Below, piece after piece: positions 53,071 through 62,899 of a DNA stretch of 64,000 bases. This stretch comes from an uncultured Acidimicrobiaceae bacterium (GTDB lineage Bacteria > Actinomycetota > Acidimicrobiia > Acidimicrobiales > UBA10347), in the NCBI GenBank assembly GCA_905182135.1, contig CAJJAG010000006.1, positions 1 to 64,000 of the forward strand. The letters run 5' to 3'. Under the pieces are notes generated by a model. That model was not told where the DNA came from, made no database searches, and saw only the letters and a list, made by a program, of their open reading frames with translations. Made by a program: the position numbers and the translations under genes. Each line of letters starts with the position of its first letter. Position 1 is the first letter of the stretch.

Positions 53071-54159
53071 GTGCTGCGTCCAACTCATCTCACTCTTCGT
53101 CTGCTGAAATTGCCAACACGAAGCTCGCTCGCCGCAGCCCACGGCGTACCCGCCGAATCGTTCCGCATGCTCACGGTCGTCGGACTGCACGTGGATAATG
53201 ACCTGAGCCAGGTTGCCGGATGGGGCGAATGTAGCGCCTTGAACGAGCCCGGCTACACGACTGAGTGGGCCGAAGGTGCATTCGACATGATGCGAAGTGG
53301 CGGCCCAATCGACCCGGCAACAGCACCCATGGCATCAGCTGCCCTCGAGATGGCCATGCTCGACGCCGAACTAAAGCAAGCCGGCCAATCGCTAAGTGAC
53401 CGACTCGGCACGACCGGCTTGTCGTCTACAGCTGGAGCTGTCGTTGGACTCGCTCCGCTGCCAACCATGCTTGACGAAATCGAGGGTTTAGCTGCACAGG
53501 GATACGGACGGATCAAGATCAAAATTGCGCCGGGCAGGATCGTCGTGCCTATGCAGGCCGTACGATCTGCCTTTCCTGAACTTGAGCTACACGTCGATGC
53601 AAACGGATCGCTTCACGACCGGGATATGGCATCGCTCCTCCGCCTGAGCGACTTAGGTGTGCGAGTCGTCGAGCAACCCTTCGCCTCGACTGACCTTCAA
53701 GCTGCTGCCCGACTCGTTGCCGATACCGATCTTGCCGTAGCCGCCGACGAGGCGGTTCAGTCTCCGCGCGATGTCGACACGCTCGTCGCTGGTCGTGCCG
53801 CGACTGCGGTTGTCGTCAAGCCTTCGAAGCTTGGCGGACTTCATAAAGCGCTCGACGTCTTAGACCGAATCCAAGTCGCCGGTATGCATGCAATTATCGG
53901 TGGCATGCTCGAGAGTGGCCTTGGTCGTCATGTCCTCGCAGCACTGGCGCCGCTTCCCGCTTTCACGTTGACCGGCGACCTGTCACCCGCTGGTCGTTGG
54001 CTTGACGGTGACCCATTCCACGATATTTTCATGCGTGATGGCATGATCGCTGCGCCTACTCAACCTGGGATCGCAGGCGAGCCCTCCGCCAGCCTCCTCG
54101 ACCGCTACACGGTGTCCGATGCGACTATCGACGCCAGCCATATGGAACACCTCGCCTGA
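53071..54159 (+). CDS. menC: o-succinylbenzoate synthase
   Basis: Enolase-superfamily enzyme of 362 residues that dehydrates SHCHC to o-succinylbenzoate in menaquinone synthesis. The catalytic K149-x-K151 is in RIKIKIAPG; metal ligands are in DANGS, EQPF and AADE; the second lysine is in VVKPSKLGG. GTG 53071 is the start. It is followed by menH on the opposite strand and then menD, forming a small menaquinone cluster. The 255 bases upstream (52816-53070) hold nothing recognisable. Confidence 0.9.
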   Translation: MLRPTHLTLRLLKLPTRSSLAAAHGVPAESFRMLTVVGLHVDNDLSQVAGWGECSALNEPGYTTEWAEGAFDMMRSGGPIDPATAPMASAALEMAMLDAELKQAGQSLSDRLGTTGLSSTAGAVVGLAPLPTMLDEIEGLAAQGYGRIKIKIAPGRIVVPMQAVRSAFPELELHVDANGSLHDRDMASLLRLSDLGVRVVEQPFASTDLQAAARLVADTDLAVAADEAVQSPRDVDTLVAGRAATAVVVKPSKLGGLHKALDVLDRIQVAGMHAIIGGMLESGLGRHVLAALAPLPAFTLTGDLSPAGRWLDGDPFHDIFMRDGMIAAPTQPGIAGEPSASLLDRYTVSDATIDASHMEHLA

Positions 54160-54196
54160 TCTCAAGGTTCTACGCGTGAAGCACCAAAGAGAGCGA

Positions 54197-54958
54197 TCAG
54201 CCGCCCAGTTGGCTGCCCCATGAGGCCACTACTGCAGCGGTAACCGTCGGGTTCTCAACGTGGACGGCATGCCCACCTTCGATGTTCACAAAGCGGGCGT
54301 TTGAACCAATCGCTGCGACCATCCGTTCACCGATCGCGGTGTACTTCTCATCGTTCGTGCCTGCGATCACCAAGACCGGCATGCGCAACGTGCTGAGACG
54401 ATCCCACAGCGACTCCTGGGCACCAACTCCGCAGTGGCGCAGCGACATAGCCAGCCCTTCGGCTGAATTTTCGAAACGCTGGAACTTGGCAGATTGCTCA
54501 TCGGAAAGGTGCGCGAACATCGGTTGTTGCAGCCATTCGGTTATAAACGCTGGCGTGCCGATCTCTACGATTCGTGCAGCTCGGAGGGCATCGGTCGCCT
54601 GCCGTTTCGTCCGTTCAGCGACAGGCTCGATGCCAGGCGTTGCACCGATCAGGATCAACGAGCGCATCTCGGTAAATCGCCCGTTGAGCGCTTCGTGCAG
54701 CAACATGCGGCCACCCATCGAGTAGCCCACATAGTGAGCTGGCCCGCCTGCATCAATAAGCAGTTGACCAGCCTTATTCAGGTCAGCGTTGTCGTAACCG
54801 CTCTGACCGTGGCCGGGTGCATCCATTGCGATGACATCAAAGTCCTTCGAACAGAGTTCGGCAAAGCTGCCCCAACACCGTGCGTTCTGCGTAAACCCGT
54901 GAGCGAGCGCGAGTCGAGGAGAATTGGTTGACGGGCCCAACCACTGAGTCGACAACAT
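54197..54958 (-). CDS. menH: MenH-like SHCHC synthase (alpha/beta hydrolase)
   Basis: Alpha/beta hydrolase of 253 residues, starting MLSTQWLG. The nucleophile is in GYSMGGRM, typical of MenH, the acid site lies near VLVIAGTNDEKY and the histidine in GGHAVHVE. It would remove pyruvate from SEPHCHC to give SHCHC, the step between MenD and MenC. The function is supported mainly by its place between menC and menD, since many hydrolases look alike. ATG 54958 is used rather than the TTG one codon upstream. It is divergent from menD. Confidence 0.82.
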   Translation of the reverse strand: MLSTQWLGPSTNSPRLALAHGFTQNARCWGSFAELCSKDFDVIAMDAPGHGQSGYDNADLNKAGQLLIDAGGPAHYVGYSMGGRMLLHEALNGRFTEMRSLILIGATPGIEPVAERTKRQATDALRAARIVEIGTPAFITEWLQQPMFAHLSDEQSAKFQRFENSAEGLAMSLRHCGVGAQESLWDRLSTLRMPVLVIAGTNDEKYTAIGERMVAAIGSNARFVNIEGGHAVHVENPTVTAAVVASWGSQLGG

Positions 54959-55095
54959 CAACGGCCGCAGTGGACAGTTCGTGTGTTGGCGCTTTGAAAC
55001 AATGTGGCTGACATCGCCCTCGATGATGCTCGTTGTTCGATAAAGATTCCGATAGTGACCCTATATGGCTGGATGCACTGCCATACAGTAGCGAG

Positions 55096-56784
55096 GTGAA
55101 CCATGCGCCGATAACGGCGAACGCTACATACAGCGCAACGCTGTGTGACCAGCTCTGGTCCGATGGCCTCAGAGCGGCATTCATCGCCCCCGGATCCCGG
55201 TCGACCCCCATGGCTCTCGCGCTCGTCGCCCATCAGGGCATCGCTGTGCAGGTCTTTCATGACGAACGTTCGGCTGCGTTCGCCGCGTTAGGTCACGGAC
55301 TGGCAACCCGCTGCCCAGCACTCGTGCTGTGCAGCAGTGGCACCGCTGGTGCTCATTTCTACGCCGCAGTAATCGAGGCCGATGCTGCCGCCGTGCCTCT
55401 CATCGTCATCACGGCCGACCGGCCACCTGAGTTGTGGGGTCGGGGCGCGCCCCAGACAATCAACCAAACCCGCTTGTACGGCACCCATGTACGCGACTTT
55501 GTGGAACCTGGCGCTGCCGCCGACCTTGATCCAACAACGTGGCGCCTCGTGGCCCGTCGACTCTGGAACGCAGCAACAGGACCGGTTCCTGGGCCTGTCC
55601 ATGCAAACCTGAGCTTTCGTGATCCACTTACCGGCACACCAGGCACCCTGCCCGAACCAATCGAGCCAAACGAACCGGTCACCAATACAACTGCCACAGC
55701 AGCGGCTATAGATGACCTCCAAGAGCGTCTTCGACCCGCTGCTGGTGTGATCATTGCTGGACGCAGTCAAACAGACCCAGAAGCCATTCTGAAGCTTGCA
55801 GAACAGCTCGGTTGGCCCGTGTTAGCTGACCACCGTTCGGGCTGTCGCAGCCCCAGCTCTGAGGTCGTGGTCCGCTGCTTTGATTCGCTCTTGCGGTCGT
55901 CAGCATTCGCGTCGTCGCACCGTCCTGAGGTTGTGCTTCGCATCGGTGAAATCGTTGCCAGCAAGTCACTCTCACAGTGGCTCAGCGCTTCAGCCGCCGC
56001 TGACACCTCGGTGTTCTCGAGTCGACCCCATGGCCGCACCATCGATCCCGAATCAATCGCCAACATCCTGTTCGATGAGCCGGGCGTCATCGCTGAACTC
56101 GCAAATCGATTGACTGGCCCTGCGGCCGACCCCTCATGGCTCGCGAGTTGGTCCAATGCTGACCTCACCGCAGCTGCGATCATCGATGCCGCGGTCGCTG
56201 CCGGCCCCCAGCCGAACGAGATCGCAATTGCCCAAGCCTGCGTTCGATCTGTGCCCACTGGTGGTGCACTCGTACTTTCCGCGTCGATGCCAGTCCGCGA
56301 TGTCGAATGGTTTGGGCCGAACCGCAATGACATAACGGTCATCGCGAACCGTGGTGCGAACGGCATCGATGGCGTAGTGGCAACCGCTCTTGGCGTGGCA
56401 CTGGCTGGCCAGCCAACCGTATGTCTGATCGGCGATGTCGCGTTCCTTCATGACTCGTCGACATTGATTGCCTTGCAACGGCGAACAGCGGACCTGACCA
56501 TCGTTGTGACAAACAACGACGGCGGTGGGATCTTCTCGTTCCTTCCGCAACATCAACTGCTCGACACTGCCAGCTACGAAGAGTTGTTTGGAACCCCACA
56601 CGGCACCGACCTGGCAGCACTCGTGCGCTCACATGGACTGATTGTCGAGGACTTTACCGATCCAATACCAGCGCCGTCTGGCATCCGGGTCGTCCTTGCT
56701 TCGACCGATCGTCAAAGCAACCTGACCCTCCATGATCAGGTGCAACACGCTGTGGCAGAAGCCCTGGTAGCAGCCCTGCCTTGA
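55096..56784 (+). CDS. menD: SEPHCHC synthase
   Basis: ThDP-dependent enzyme of about 562 residues that condenses isochorismate with 2-oxoglutarate. The N-terminal domain has APGSRSTPMALAL and LCSSGTAGAHF; the ThDP-binding region is GDVAFLHD followed by TNNDGGGIFSFLPQ. Length and motifs are standard for MenD. GTG 55096 is chosen; an in-frame TTG at 55033 would add 21 residues that look unrelated. It is divergent from menH across about 140 bases. Confidence 0.94.
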   Translation: MNHAPITANATYSATLCDQLWSDGLRAAFIAPGSRSTPMALALVAHQGIAVQVFHDERSAAFAALGHGLATRCPALVLCSSGTAGAHFYAAVIEADAAAVPLIVITADRPPELWGRGAPQTINQTRLYGTHVRDFVEPGAAADLDPTTWRLVARRLWNAATGPVPGPVHANLSFRDPLTGTPGTLPEPIEPNEPVTNTTATAAAIDDLQERLRPAAGVIIAGRSQTDPEAILKLAEQLGWPVLADHRSGCRSPSSEVVVRCFDSLLRSSAFASSHRPEVVLRIGEIVASKSLSQWLSASAAADTSVFSSRPHGRTIDPESIANILFDEPGVIAELANRLTGPAADPSWLASWSNADLTAAAIIDAAVAAGPQPNEIAIAQACVRSVPTGGALVLSASMPVRDVEWFGPNRNDITVIANRGANGIDGVVATALGVALAGQPTVCLIGDVAFLHDSSTLIALQRRTADLTIVVTNNDGGGIFSFLPQHQLLDTASYEELFGTPHGTDLAALVRSHGLIVEDFTDPIPAPSGIRVVLASTDRQSNLTLHDQVQHAVAEALVAALP

Positions 56785-56862
56785 CTCGGAGTCGCCGCCT
56801 TCGCTGGATCGTCTTCTGCCATAACGCTGTACCTGGACGAAGGACTGTCCTACAGTCTGCAC

Positions 56863-57336
56863 ATGAAGCGACTGGCAGCGATGGCCATTTTGTTCTGTCT
56901 ATTAGCAATCAGCTGCGGTGACTCCGGCGACGGCGACATGTCAGCCACCAGCGGGCTGGCATCGGGCAGTTGCATGGCAGCAGACCCCGACTGTGCTGAT
57001 GGTGCCGCCGTAGGACCAGCCCTAGAGCTCCCAAGCGCAGTAGCGCTCTCGGGCCCAGACCTTGAAGCTCCGTTACACGTGAGTTTTGGTGGCTTCTTCT
57101 ACAGCGACGGCACCGTGTCGCAGTTGTGCTCTGCGCTCGCAGAGAGCTTCCCTCCACAGTGCAGTTCTGTTGTGATCAACCTCGAAGCATCGCTCGATGT
57201 TGTGCTAAATCACGTTGCCGAGTCATTCGGCAATCCTGAAGACGCGAAGATCAACATCGACCAGGGCATCTACTGGACCGACGACTGGATCAACCTATCT
57301 GGCATCCTCGCTGCAAACCGGCTGGTACTCGAGTGA
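56863..57336 (+). CDS. putative lipoprotein of unknown function
   Basis: Secreted protein of 157 residues with MKRLAAM, a hydrophobic core and lipobox LLAISC ending at C18. The mature part has six further cysteines, including CMAADPDCADG, which may form disulfides, and a C-terminal half rich in hydrophobic residues and Asp. I recognise no family. It follows menD by 78 bases and ends six bases from the convergent amidohydrolase gene. Confidence 0.75.
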   Translation: MKRLAAMAILFCLLAISCGDSGDGDMSATSGLASGSCMAADPDCADGAAVGPALELPSAVALSGPDLEAPLHVSFGGFFYSDGTVSQLCSALAESFPPQCSSVVINLEASLDVVLNHVAESFGNPEDAKINIDQGIYWTDDWINLSGILAANRLVLE

Positions 57337-57342
57337 GGCGCT

Positions 57343-58464
57343 CTATAGATTGGCCTGGTTGATGCTGTAAAGATCCATGACGTTGTCCCAGACCATGGCC
57401 TGACGTTCGGCGTCGGGCACGCCTGCGAGCACGTCTTCCAGGGTCTTCATCGAGTTCGGCCAGATCGAGTCATGGTGCGGATAGTCGTTGCCCCACACCA
57501 GATTGCCGATACCGATGTCGTGTCGCGTCGCGATGCCTTGCGCATCGTCTTCGAAGGTCACCCAAAAATTACGGTCGAAGTACTGCGATGGCTTCATGGT
57601 GACCTCGTCGGCCAACTCCCACGGTGTGCGGTACGCCGCATGATCGAGGCGCTGCTTAAAGTGTGCAACCCAGCCAGTTTCGAACTCGGCACATACGAAC
57701 TTGAGCCCGGGAAAACGAGCCACGACGCCACTTGCGATCAGGTCCATGATCGAGTTGGCAACCGAGGTGTGGCTCAGCGTGTACCCCTTGAGCGTCCCGC
57801 CCGGTGTGCCCCAATGTTCGGGAAGCCCACAGTCGAATGACGTGCCAGTGAAGATATGCATGGTGACCGGAAGCTGCATGTCTTCGAGCACAGCCCAAAG
57901 CGGGTCGTACATCGGATCCGCGTAGGACTGGTCGATCGGCGCGTGTGACGGGATGGCGAAACCCCGCACGCCCAACTCACCGGCACGCTTCGCTTCCGCA
58001 ACGCACGCATCGACGTCAGGCACTGGTAGGCATCCGATGCCGATCAGGCGGTCGCGGTTGGGCTTGCAGTAGTCCAGGATCCAGTCATTGTGTTGGCGAA
58101 AGGCCGCAGCCTTGATCGCAGGATCTTCAACCGCAAACGTGAACATGGACAAGCTCGGGTACATGACCTCGCCGCGGATGCCATCTTGGTCTTGCTCGGC
58201 AAGCCGCTTCGTCGAGTCGACCACTCCAGGATTCAACCCGTCGTAGCCAGCGGCGATCTTTGCGTTTGTCTCAGGTGTTCCCAGCGTGTTCCCAGCGATA
58301 CCAAAACGGCCGACAGCCACCCGGCGTTGCCCTGCGATGTAGAGGAACTCGCCCTCGCCTGGTTCCATCTTGATTGTTGGCGCACCTTCACCGAAACGTT
58401 CGGCCAATCCGTCAAACACGGCCCGACCTTCAACAACATGCGAATCGCAGGAATAGAACTGCAC
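57343..58464 (-). CDS. metal-dependent amidohydrolase (ACMSD-like)
   Basis: TIM-barrel hydrolase of 373 residues of the amidohydrolase_2 branch, which includes decarboxylases and hydrolases acting on aromatic or lactone substrates. The first segment CDSHVVEG keeps one metal position; later FAIPSHAPI, the VTMHIFTGTSF strand and the end-of-barrel GNDYPHHDS carry further ligands. GTG start. It is the last gene of a catabolic run (two FAH-family enzymes, dehydrogenase, then this gene). The reaction is not fixed; decarboxylation or hydrolysis of a ring-cleavage product is possible. Confidence 0.87.
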   Translation of the reverse strand: MQFYSCDSHVVEGRAVFDGLAERFGEGAPTIKMEPGEGEFLYIAGQRRVAVGRFGIAGNTLGTPETNAKIAAGYDGLNPGVVDSTKRLAEQDQDGIRGEVMYPSLSMFTFAVEDPAIKAAAFRQHNDWILDYCKPNRDRLIGIGCLPVPDVDACVAEAKRAGELGVRGFAIPSHAPIDQSYADPMYDPLWAVLEDMQLPVTMHIFTGTSFDCGLPEHWGTPGGTLKGYTLSHTSVANSIMDLIASGVVARFPGLKFVCAEFETGWVAHFKQRLDHAAYRTPWELADEVTMKPSQYFDRNFWVTFEDDAQGIATRHDIGIGNLVWGNDYPHHDSIWPNSMKTLEDVLAGVPDAERQAMVWDNVMDLYSINQANL

Positions 58465-58685
58465 GACGCGTCCCCCTTGACTAGTTAAACCGAAACTACC
58501 TCTCCCCGCTTACCCACCGCAAGAAAGAAGTACATCGGTGAACCCAACGCTGCGCTCGTCCTGATCGTCACAGTCCCAAGCATCCACCGGAGGTAGCCCA
58601 CCGCACGCGTGCGGTACCAGCACCGAGACGCATCGAGGTCCCCGGTTCTGGCAAATGCCAGAAGTGAGTACCGGCGAGCAAGAAC

Positions 58686-59678
58686 TCAGTAGCCGGCGCG
58701 TTTGTCGACTACGCCTTCGAATGGTTGTCCAGTCTGGGCGTGTTCGAGGTTGCGGATAAAGCGGGCGACGTTCTTTTGTGCGCGCAGTTGGCTAGCTCCT
58801 GCGGTATGCGGGGTCATCGCTACATTGGGCAGCGTGAAGAGTGGATGCTCTGGCGGCAACGGCTCACCAGGAGCCACGTCAAGTGCAGCGCCGCCCAGAT
58901 GGCCGGATTCCAGCGCCCGCACCAGCGAGTCGCCGTGGATGATCTCGCCTCGGGTCACGTTCATGATGTAGCTCCCTGGCTTCATGATGGCGAATAGGTC
59001 ATCGTTGAACATTGCGTCGGTCGTTTCGGTGAGAGGCAGGCACACGGCAACGACATCAGACGCTTCGAGCAACTCTGGCAGGCGGTCGATTCCCCACACT
59101 GTGTCCACGCCGTGGTCGGGCTCGCTCGGGTAAGCGTCGACAGCGATGTTGCGCATGCCAAACGCCACGGCTCGTTTCGCGATGGCCCGGCCCGTTCCGC
59201 CGAACCCGACGATGCCCATCGTCATGCCATCGAGTTCGATTTCTTGGCGACGCATATCGACCCGGTGCGCCCATGCGTCGGGACCCAGCTTGATCGCGGT
59301 GTGGATTTGCCGGGTCAGCGCAAGTAGGAGGCCCCACCCCGTATCGGCGAGGTGTCCACCGACCAGGCCCTTCTCACCGGTCAGTACAACATCTGAGTTG
59401 ATGAAGTCGTCGAACATGAACATGTCGACGCCCGACGCAGTCGCGTGGACCCAACGCAGGTTCGGCGTTTGAGCGAAGGACGTCTCATTCACGATGCCAA
59501 GAATGGCCTCGGCATCGCCAGCATGTGCGGCGGCATCCTTCATGCTCGACGCGACTGTGATCTGACTTCCAGCGGGTGCAGCGTTTCGAATGTCGTCGAG
59601 AAACGGCGATGCGTCCATCATCGTCAGGCCCTCGATAACCAGGATGTTGGTCGCTCCGTCAAGGTGCACTGTCGTCAT
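58686..59678 (-). CDS. D-2-hydroxyacid dehydrogenase
   Basis: NAD-dependent enzyme of 330 residues, a normal length. The Rossmann motif is GIVGFGGTGRAIA; the catalytic Arg and Glu regions are NVTRGEII and DVAPGEPLP; the histidine is in MTPHTAGAS. It reduces a 2-oxoacid or oxidises a D-2-hydroxyacid. ATG 59678 has AAGGAA just upstream, so the long in-frame extension is rejected. It follows the hydratase gene by 11 bases in the same operon, suggesting that it handles a 2-oxoacid produced by those enzymes. The 221 bases to the amidohydrolase gene hold no gene. Confidence 0.9.
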   Translation of the reverse strand: MTTVHLDGATNILVIEGLTMMDASPFLDDIRNAAPAGSQITVASSMKDAAAHAGDAEAILGIVNETSFAQTPNLRWVHATASGVDMFMFDDFINSDVVLTGEKGLVGGHLADTGWGLLLALTRQIHTAIKLGPDAWAHRVDMRRQEIELDGMTMGIVGFGGTGRAIAKRAVAFGMRNIAVDAYPSEPDHGVDTVWGIDRLPELLEASDVVAVCLPLTETTDAMFNDDLFAIMKPGSYIMNVTRGEIIHGDSLVRALESGHLGGAALDVAPGEPLPPEHPLFTLPNVAMTPHTAGASQLRAQKNVARFIRNLEHAQTGQPFEGVVDKRAGY

Positions 59679-59689
59679 GGTGGTTTCCT

Positions 59690-60448
59690 TTAGATGATGG
59701 TGATATCGACGTCGCCGATACCCGAGTAGTTGGCTCGCCAGCGATCGCCTGGTTCGGCAGGAAAGCGGGCGAATGCGCCAGTAATGACCTTCTCGCCAGC
59801 TCGTAAAGTCTGTCCGTGCCGTGCAAGTTGCTCGACAAGGCGACATAACGACACGGCGTGATCGTCTACGAAGTCGCTAGACACACCGCTAAAAACAGTC
59901 TCGCCGTTGCGTTCCATCGTGATCTCTGTCGCCGACAATTCCGCTGCTGATGCTGGGGTCACCCCAGTGCCAGCCACGATGCCCCAGTTCGTCAAGCAGT
60001 CGGTGACCATGGCGTAGAAGTCAGGCCGCACAGAACCAGGTCGGACTTCGTTCAATTCGAAGCCAGCGGCAACCCCGCTGATGTAGCCGAAGATCTCATC
60101 GGGTGTCACGTCGGTTTTGCTGATGTCGGCGCCAACGGTGAAACACATCTCGGTCTCTACCGATAGACCCTGGACCACCGATGAGTCGACAGTGTCGCCA
60201 GATGCCAGGATGCGGTCAGCCAGGACAAACCCAAAGGGTCGCTCGTCGGCACCCAAACGAATGCGCGATGCTTCAGAGGTCAAACCAACCTTCCAGCCGC
60301 CAACGGTCTTGCCGGCATCGGTGTGTTCCTGCAAGACAGCGAGCTGAAGATCGAGCGCCTGCGGTAAATCGAGAGCCCCAACCAGAAAGTCCGGGCTGTA
60401 GTCACCGCTGGCTCGAGCGGCGAGTAGCCGCTTCGCGAGATCAGTCAT
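59690..60448 (-). CDS. 2-keto-4-pentenoate hydratase / FAH-family protein
   Basis: Protein of 252 residues of the hydratase branch of the fumarylacetoacetase superfamily. It begins MTDLAKRLLAARASGDYS; VGGWKVGLTS and the metal-ligand stretch VETEMCFTVG are typical of MhpD/BphH-type enzymes of aromatic meta-cleavage routes. The end, GDVDITI, is near-standard. It would hydrate a 2-oxopent-4-enoate-type product. Its ATG overlaps the end of the FAH gene by eight bases, indicating coupling. No ring-cleavage dioxygenase is nearby, so the real substrate is unsure. Confidence 0.87.
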   Translation of the reverse strand: MTDLAKRLLAARASGDYSPDFLVGALDLPQALDLQLAVLQEHTDAGKTVGGWKVGLTSEASRIRLGADERPFGFVLADRILASGDTVDSSVVQGLSVETEMCFTVGADISKTDVTPDEIFGYISGVAAGFELNEVRPGSVRPDFYAMVTDCLTNWGIVAGTGVTPASAAELSATEITMERNGETVFSGVSSDFVDDHAVSLCRLVEQLARHGQTLRAGEKVITGAFARFPAEPGDRWRANYSGIGDVDITII

Positions 60449-61280
60449 GATCGACCTCCCCCACGACGGTGTTCGTGAGCACGCCAATACCTTCGATCTC
60501 TACTTCAAGTTGCTGGCCCGGCTCAAGGAATTTGGGCGGGTCGAACGAGCCGCCGGTGCCTTCAGGGGAGCCCGTAGCTATCACGTCGCCAGGGCGCAGT
60601 TCGATCGACTGCGACAAGTAGCTGATGATTTCGGCGACCGAGAAGATCATGTCGCCGGTGTTCGCGTCCTGGCGTGTCTCTCCATCAACCCGAGCACGCA
60701 GCCGAAGGTTCTGCGGGTCGTCGATTTCGTCTGCTGTCACCATCCACGGACCGATCGATCCGGACCGCTCAAAGTTCTTGCCAGCGTTCACGCTGTGGCG
60801 TTGCCACGCCCGCACCGACCCGTCATTCAGACAGGTCCAACCAGCGACATGATCGAGTGCGTGCTCAACGGTGATGTGGCGGCCGCCTAGCCCGATGACA
60901 GCGGCAAGTTCTGCCTCGTAGTCAAATGTCTCGGAAACTCTTGGTGCCACTAGTAATTCGTTGTGGCCGACGAGTGTCCCGGGCAGTTTCGAGAACCAGG
61001 GCGGGAACTTCGGCGTAGGCGGCTGTTTTCCTGCTGGATAGATCTTTTCGTAGTTCAAGCCTGCAGCGAAGACCCGGCCGGTGTCACCGAGCATCGGCCG
61101 AAAAGTCACATCTCCGATGGCGAGACCAATGACAACGTCATGGTCAGCGATCGTCATTTGCCAATCAGGCTTTTGCAGCAGATCGTGCAGCGTTCCAAGC
61201 CCTATAGGGCTGATGCCATTCGCTATCACCACGCCCAGCGTCGGCGATCCGTCTTCTCCTACATACTCAGCAATACGCAC
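60441..61280 (-). CDS. fumarylacetoacetate hydrolase family protein
   Basis: Enzyme of 279 residues of the FAH group, containing the metal acidic triad: the E-x-E pair is in FDYEAELAAVIG and the aspartate further on near GSIGPWMVTADEI. LRPGDVIATGSPEGTG is the usual late motif. Such enzymes act as 2-hydroxyhepta-2,4-diene-dioate isomerases, acylpyruvases or oxaloacetate decarboxylases. GTG start. It is the first of four catabolic genes after menF, 50 bases downstream of the menF stop, so read-through from menF is possible. Confidence 0.9.
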   Translation of the reverse strand: MRIAEYVGEDGSPTLGVVIANGISPIGLGTLHDLLQKPDWQMTIADHDVVIGLAIGDVTFRPMLGDTGRVFAAGLNYEKIYPAGKQPPTPKFPPWFSKLPGTLVGHNELLVAPRVSETFDYEAELAAVIGLGGRHITVEHALDHVAGWTCLNDGSVRAWQRHSVNAGKNFERSGSIGPWMVTADEIDDPQNLRLRARVDGETRQDANTGDMIFSVAEIISYLSQSIELRPGDVIATGSPEGTGGSFDPPKFLEPGQQLEVEIEGIGVLTNTVVGEVDHD

Positions 61281-61329
61281 GAGACGACCCTACTTGTCAC
61301 CGGACGGCGGCTGCGAATGGCCCTATGAG

Positions 61330-62547
61330 TCAGGGCCGCAGCAGAGCGCCGAGCATGGCCTGGAACTTGGCACGAGTTTCGGCAAGTTCTGATTCCGGGT
61401 CGCTCTCGCCAACAACACCAACGCCCGCCCAGATCGACGCAGCATCGCCGGTTACATGGCTCGACCGAAGCCCAACCGCGAATTCACCATTGCCCTCTCC
61501 ATCGACCCAACCAACAGGTCCCGCGTAGAGACCCCGGTCGCCGGGCTCGGCGGTGTTGATTACCTTCAGTGCAAGGTCTTGTGGGTCGCCGCCAACTGCC
61601 GGCGTTGGATGAAGTGCCGCAACGAGTTCGAGCACCGAAGCTGCGGGTGACGACAGTCGACCTTCGACACGAGTTCCTAAGTGATGCACATTTGGCAATG
61701 TGATGATCGCCGGTTCTGGCTCAGCGTCGACATAGCTGCAGTAAGGCAGCAACGTGTCGAGCAACCAATCGATAGTGATCCGGTGTTCCCTTTGGTCCTT
61801 CGTTGACAGATTGAGGGCTACGGCGAGTTCGGCATCACGTACCGGATCAGAAGACCGGGGTGCGGTGCCTGCGAGTGGATGGGCCCGCACCAGGTCAACC
61901 TCGCGCGAGACCAGCAGCTCAGGGGATGCGCCAATGAAACCATCGACGGCGAAGATGATCGCCGTGCTAAAGGCCTGGTTCAGGCGCCGAAGCACCGCGG
62001 AAACATCGATCGGCTGATCGGTCTTCAAGAGCAGTTCTCGGGCCAACACGACCTTATTGAACTCGCCAGCCTTGATCCGGTCCCGCGCTGGGGCGACCAC
62101 CTGGTCACGCCACAATTCTGGCGTAACGGCCGACATCAACTCATAGGTCGTCACCTGCGGGCGACTAGGTTCTTCGGCCAGGATTTGACGTGCTTGCTCC
62201 ATACCTTGGGTCAACGTGATGCCCGTGGTCGTCATCCATCTGTTGCCAGCAGGGTCGTGTCCAACCACGACCTGGGGCACGATGAGTTCACCGGGTGCCT
62301 CACGATCAAACGGCATCGCTGCAAAAGCAACGGGGCCGCTCGCGGGAACCCCAATCTCGTCTTGGCCCCGGAGCGCAGCAAGTTCTTGTTGTGCCTGACC
62401 TGCGCCACTTGGCCGGACGATTGGGATACGCACCGCTACCCCGATCCCGGCCAGCAGCAACCCGTGGCGGCTCCACAACATCGCGGTCCGAGCACCGAGC
62501 TCTAGGGGATCAATAGCCCTGTCGAGGCGAACACTGTGGCTTTGCAT
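61330..62547 (-). CDS. menF: isochorismate synthase
   Basis: Chorismate-utilising enzyme of 405 residues converting chorismate to isochorismate for menaquinone (or siderophore) synthesis. Conserved segments include VVLARE in the middle, SPELLV, HPLAGTAPR, the Mg-binding ALHPTPAVGG and the late AVGLRSS. It lies 4.5 kb from menD, with catabolic genes between, and completes the chorismate-to-OSB part of the pathway in this window. ATG start. Menaquinone use is favoured because menC, menH and menD are near and no siderophore genes are. Confidence 0.93.
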   Translation of the reverse strand: MQSHSVRLDRAIDPLELGARTAMLWSRHGLLLAGIGVAVRIPIVRPSGAGQAQQELAALRGQDEIGVPASGPVAFAAMPFDREAPGELIVPQVVVGHDPAGNRWMTTTGITLTQGMEQARQILAEEPSRPQVTTYELMSAVTPELWRDQVVAPARDRIKAGEFNKVVLARELLLKTDQPIDVSAVLRRLNQAFSTAIIFAVDGFIGASPELLVSREVDLVRAHPLAGTAPRSSDPVRDAELAVALNLSTKDQREHRITIDWLLDTLLPYCSYVDAEPEPAIITLPNVHHLGTRVEGRLSSPAASVLELVAALHPTPAVGGDPQDLALKVINTAEPGDRGLYAGPVGWVDGEGNGEFAVGLRSSHVTGDAASIWAGVGVVGESDPESELAETRAKFQAMLGALLRP

Positions 62548-62899
62548 CCCGGTCAGCGTATTGGTTGCGATGTGCAGTAGCCGGTTCGAATCCCCTTCCC
62601 GTCACCACGGGTTGTCGCTAGCACAACAATGAAGCTCTTAGCGTCGCTGCGGACTTCTTGCGCCAAGGAGAGGTTCGCACCAGCGGCCCCGCCATGACCG
62701 CTGCGGTTTATAGCGCTGAGTGGCATGCCCAAAATACAGTCCTCACCAATGCGCTTACGAGCACGCCAACGGTGACTGTCAGAACATTTCCATCTCATTC
62801 ATCGAACAAGCACTTGGGTATTCGCCCAACGGATCGAGTCTTACCATGGCCGCGCCTGACAGGGTCAGCTTCGCGCTGAACATCATGGAATAAATCGAC
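62548..62899. other. stretch without a gene
   Basis: About 350 bases between the menF start and the dehydratase stop. A tRNA-like 3' segment (GGTTCGAATCCCC to CACCA at 62583-62607) was checked and does not fold as a tRNA. No promoter was firmly recognised, though menF needs one here. Confidence 0.4.

Noticed and set aside
62529..62607. tRNA gene suggested by GGTTCGAATCC and CACCA
   Set aside because: The T-stem has two or more mismatches and no matching acceptor 5' strand or anticodon arm lies upstream, so the resemblance is chance or at most a remnant.
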